DNA of 64,000 bases from a candidate division WOR-3 bacterium (GTDB lineage Bacteria > Hydrothermota > Tepidihabitantia > SM23-42 > JAOAFX01), in assembly GCA_039802005.1 (NCBI GenBank), contig JBDRVV010000007.1, positions 1-64,000 of the forward strand, given 5' to 3'. The position numbers and the translations under genes were made by a program. A model generated the notes under the pieces. That model was not told where the DNA came from. It did not search any database and was given only the letters and a program-made list of their open reading frames with translations. Below, in pieces: positions 63,501 to 64,000 of this stretch. Position 1 is the stretch's first letter, and each line of letters opens with the position of its first letter.

Positions 63501-64000
63501 GCCTATTTTTATGTGGCGGGACCGGGTTATGCTGGCTGGCAAATGCGTGATGATGATATGATTGAACTGGTTGCCGACAAAGATATGTATCAGGTTGGTG
63601 ATACCGCAAGGATTTTAGTAAAGTCACCTTATGATTCAGCAAATGCCCTGATAACAGTTGAAAGAGAATTGATATTGCGTAAGTGGACAAAGAAAATAAG
63701 GGGAAATGCGGATTATATTGAGGTTCCAATTAAATCCATTGACTTACCCAATATTTATGTATGCGTAATGCTATTGCGTGGCAGGGTTGAGGATTTATCC
63801 TGGGATGAAGAGAAACAGGAAGATCTGGGCAAACCCCAGTTCAAGATTGGTTATGTGAATCTGAAGGTTGATACAAAGGAGAAACATCTTGTTGTAAAAG
63901 CACATTCAGACAAAACAGAATATCGTCCACGGGACAGTGTTACCGTATTTTATGAAGTAAAAGACTATTTGAATAGGCCGGTAAAGAATTGTGAACTAAG
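60576..64000 (+). CDS. Alpha-2-macroglobulin family lipoprotein (truncated by window end)
   Basis: The reading frame is open from the ATG at 60576 to the window edge (1141 codons) and continues beyond. The N-terminus MRRFFIFSIIFSAILFVSC ends in a lipobox Cys19. An Ig-like domain (VGFNQAMTPIQAI, LEFNPPIKGKYRWLGSRTLAF) and repeated macroglobulin domains follow, e.g. FSIKGILRKKKR-like and 'DMYQVGDTARILVKSPYDSA', as in bacterial YfaS/MagD-type proteins. These inhibit attacking proteases in the periplasm, often with a PBP1C partner. The bait region and thioester (CxEQ) would lie past the edge. AAGGGGG precedes the ATG. Confidence 0.85.
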   Translation, partial: MRRFFIFSIIFSAILFVSCPKKEKRVIDITTQQILQGEKIPLKVTHISPIGSVEGQLETFKILVGFNQAMTPIQAIPREETSGPLEFNPPIKGKYRWLGSRTLAFIPSDTLQPATEFTVTLKKDKIQSLTGMRLERDTSWKFESVRPTLLSSKPYDGSNFIDLKSPIYLYFNLEMAPEKVRDKIKIFVTYGQPSYVYCGGKEPKDAPYKEEIPFSIRKLQDKEKTDWPLKDWDNNKTLVLVPTRAFPREALIEVNIFPGLLAKVGNLGTTLERTLTFNTYNYLSLVNYVEYISGGYPLSLCFSNPVTHSEVIKNISFNPPLDSIPEHYTQETYPETRIYLYLPFKLNSTYRIKISKNLKDKFGNNLDKDYEFTLKVGDYIPFAEIPEGINIVEKYSDLKFPATFVNVDSVYLEMGQVSLERAIPFLNERRNFNAYEKLTTPGLFNVSKLWRVDSYKNYRNKKIRFPIELKEALGEKNGGLVFIQFDNFGQYGDNPGYRYLKAFCEVNDLGVTWKYSPENNLVWITSLNNTAPLANALVQFRNDKNQVLTQGYTDAKGFVELPGWAELKIPQERQTYEYESEYEMESYTTYYEPKFWLTVSRGEDLAVYSNQWNFGIDPWRFDISYVWSIRSEEYGCYIFTEKGLYKNGETVHIKGILRKKKRGEWILPYISEVGFVVKNSRDETIVDDTINVNQYGSFFKDLYIPDDAPTGYYSISVYLPKKDYSFYHSFRVEAFRPAEFEVKTYAERDTFIAGDQFKGNVEGRYLFGMPMTNAEVEWVLYKDYYYFSLPHYKGYNFSTGYDYDIRGVLGSGRGRLDNQGKFSVVAKLQPKDIKTPSMITLEGTVVAPNKQTLSGRQNWLVFPANLLIGIKKAKYLYTINEPVELSLITIRPSGEKVSNKKVELKFVKAEWKSIKKARLGGRYEWVSEYVETEIKKEQITTQIDSNVIRFKPDKPGYYYVEAIAKDEKGRQSYNKAYFYVAGPGYAGWQMRDDDMIELVADKDMYQVGDTARILVKSPYDSANALITVERELILRKWTKKIRGNADYIEVPIKSIDLPNIYVCVMLLRGRVEDLSWDEEKQEDLGKPQFKIGYVNLKVDTKEKHLVVKAHSDKTEYRPRDSVTVFYEVKDYLNRPVKNCEL

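Overview
This is an AT-rich bacterial chromosome segment with mostly housekeeping genes. Four secreted proteins (272-1762, 2209-4776, 44666-46465, 57857-59554) end in a type A (Por/T9SS-like) sorting domain of the kind 'NPF...IYDxxGR...PxGxYFVRL'. Together with many lipoproteins, TPR proteins and beta-propeller proteins, this points to an uncultivated Gram-negative lineage of the FCB/WOR-3 (Stahlbacteria) type. That placement is inference from gene style, not from a marker tree. There is no CRISPR array, insertion sequence or prophage.

Layout: 1-4776 holds REP-like palindromes and two leftward secreted beta-rich proteins. 4882-8643 is an operon nnr - propeller protein - tatC. tRNA-Cys (-) and murA-ispG-GATase-M24 peptidase (+) diverge at 8.7 kb. 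A probable small RNA (about 13015-13100) follows. 13094-19040 is a leftward translation operon (HD protein, glyQ, glyS, aspS, recO). 19148-23453 is a leftward gcvH-like - larA - glcDF fusion (lactate) operon closed by a clear terminator. 23569-27462 holds a Tat-signal radical SAM enzyme, xerC/D and a TPR protein. 27481-32125 is a leftward pstS-C-A-B2-B1-phoU operon. 32203-34990 holds a radical SAM/B12 protein and a DUF4832-like lipoprotein. 35235-37824 has two TPR proteins. 37880-40761 is P5C dehydrogenase coupled to glutamine synthetase. 41566-44494 is guaA-purF. 44666-51640 holds a VCBS-repeat protein, a DUF362 ferredoxin protein, HD-GYP, CHASE2-cyclase and an MFS transporter. 51686-59554 holds scpA, a putative outer-membrane protein, Wza-like and Wzc-like exopolysaccharide proteins, an OmpA lipoprotein and an SBBP-repeat T9SS protein. 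59576-64000 holds a zinc-ribbon QF-repeat protein, a small conserved protein and a truncated alpha-2-macroglobulin lipoprotein.

Regulatory architecture is unusually legible. Twenty promoters share TTGAcW, a 16-bp spacer (17 in one case) and TAnaAT. In ten of them the start codon lies only 5-7 nt after the -10 box, so the mRNA should be leaderless. Genes inside operons use stop/start overlaps and Shine-Dalgarno sites. This rule corrects several gene starts (2209-4776, HD protein, guaA, TPR and others).

The observations most worth a second look are: a pair of PstB ATPases with complementary degenerate motifs (one lacks LSGGQ, the other lacks the Q-loop Gln and switch His), predicting an asymmetric phosphate importer; an aspS gene that can apparently start only at ATT; the leaderless promoter pattern; GTAG-footed REP palindromes, one translated inside a T9SS protein; dispersed repeats expanding sorting-domain loops; a promoter-plus-terminator small RNA; and a Tat-signal AmrS-like radical SAM enzyme.
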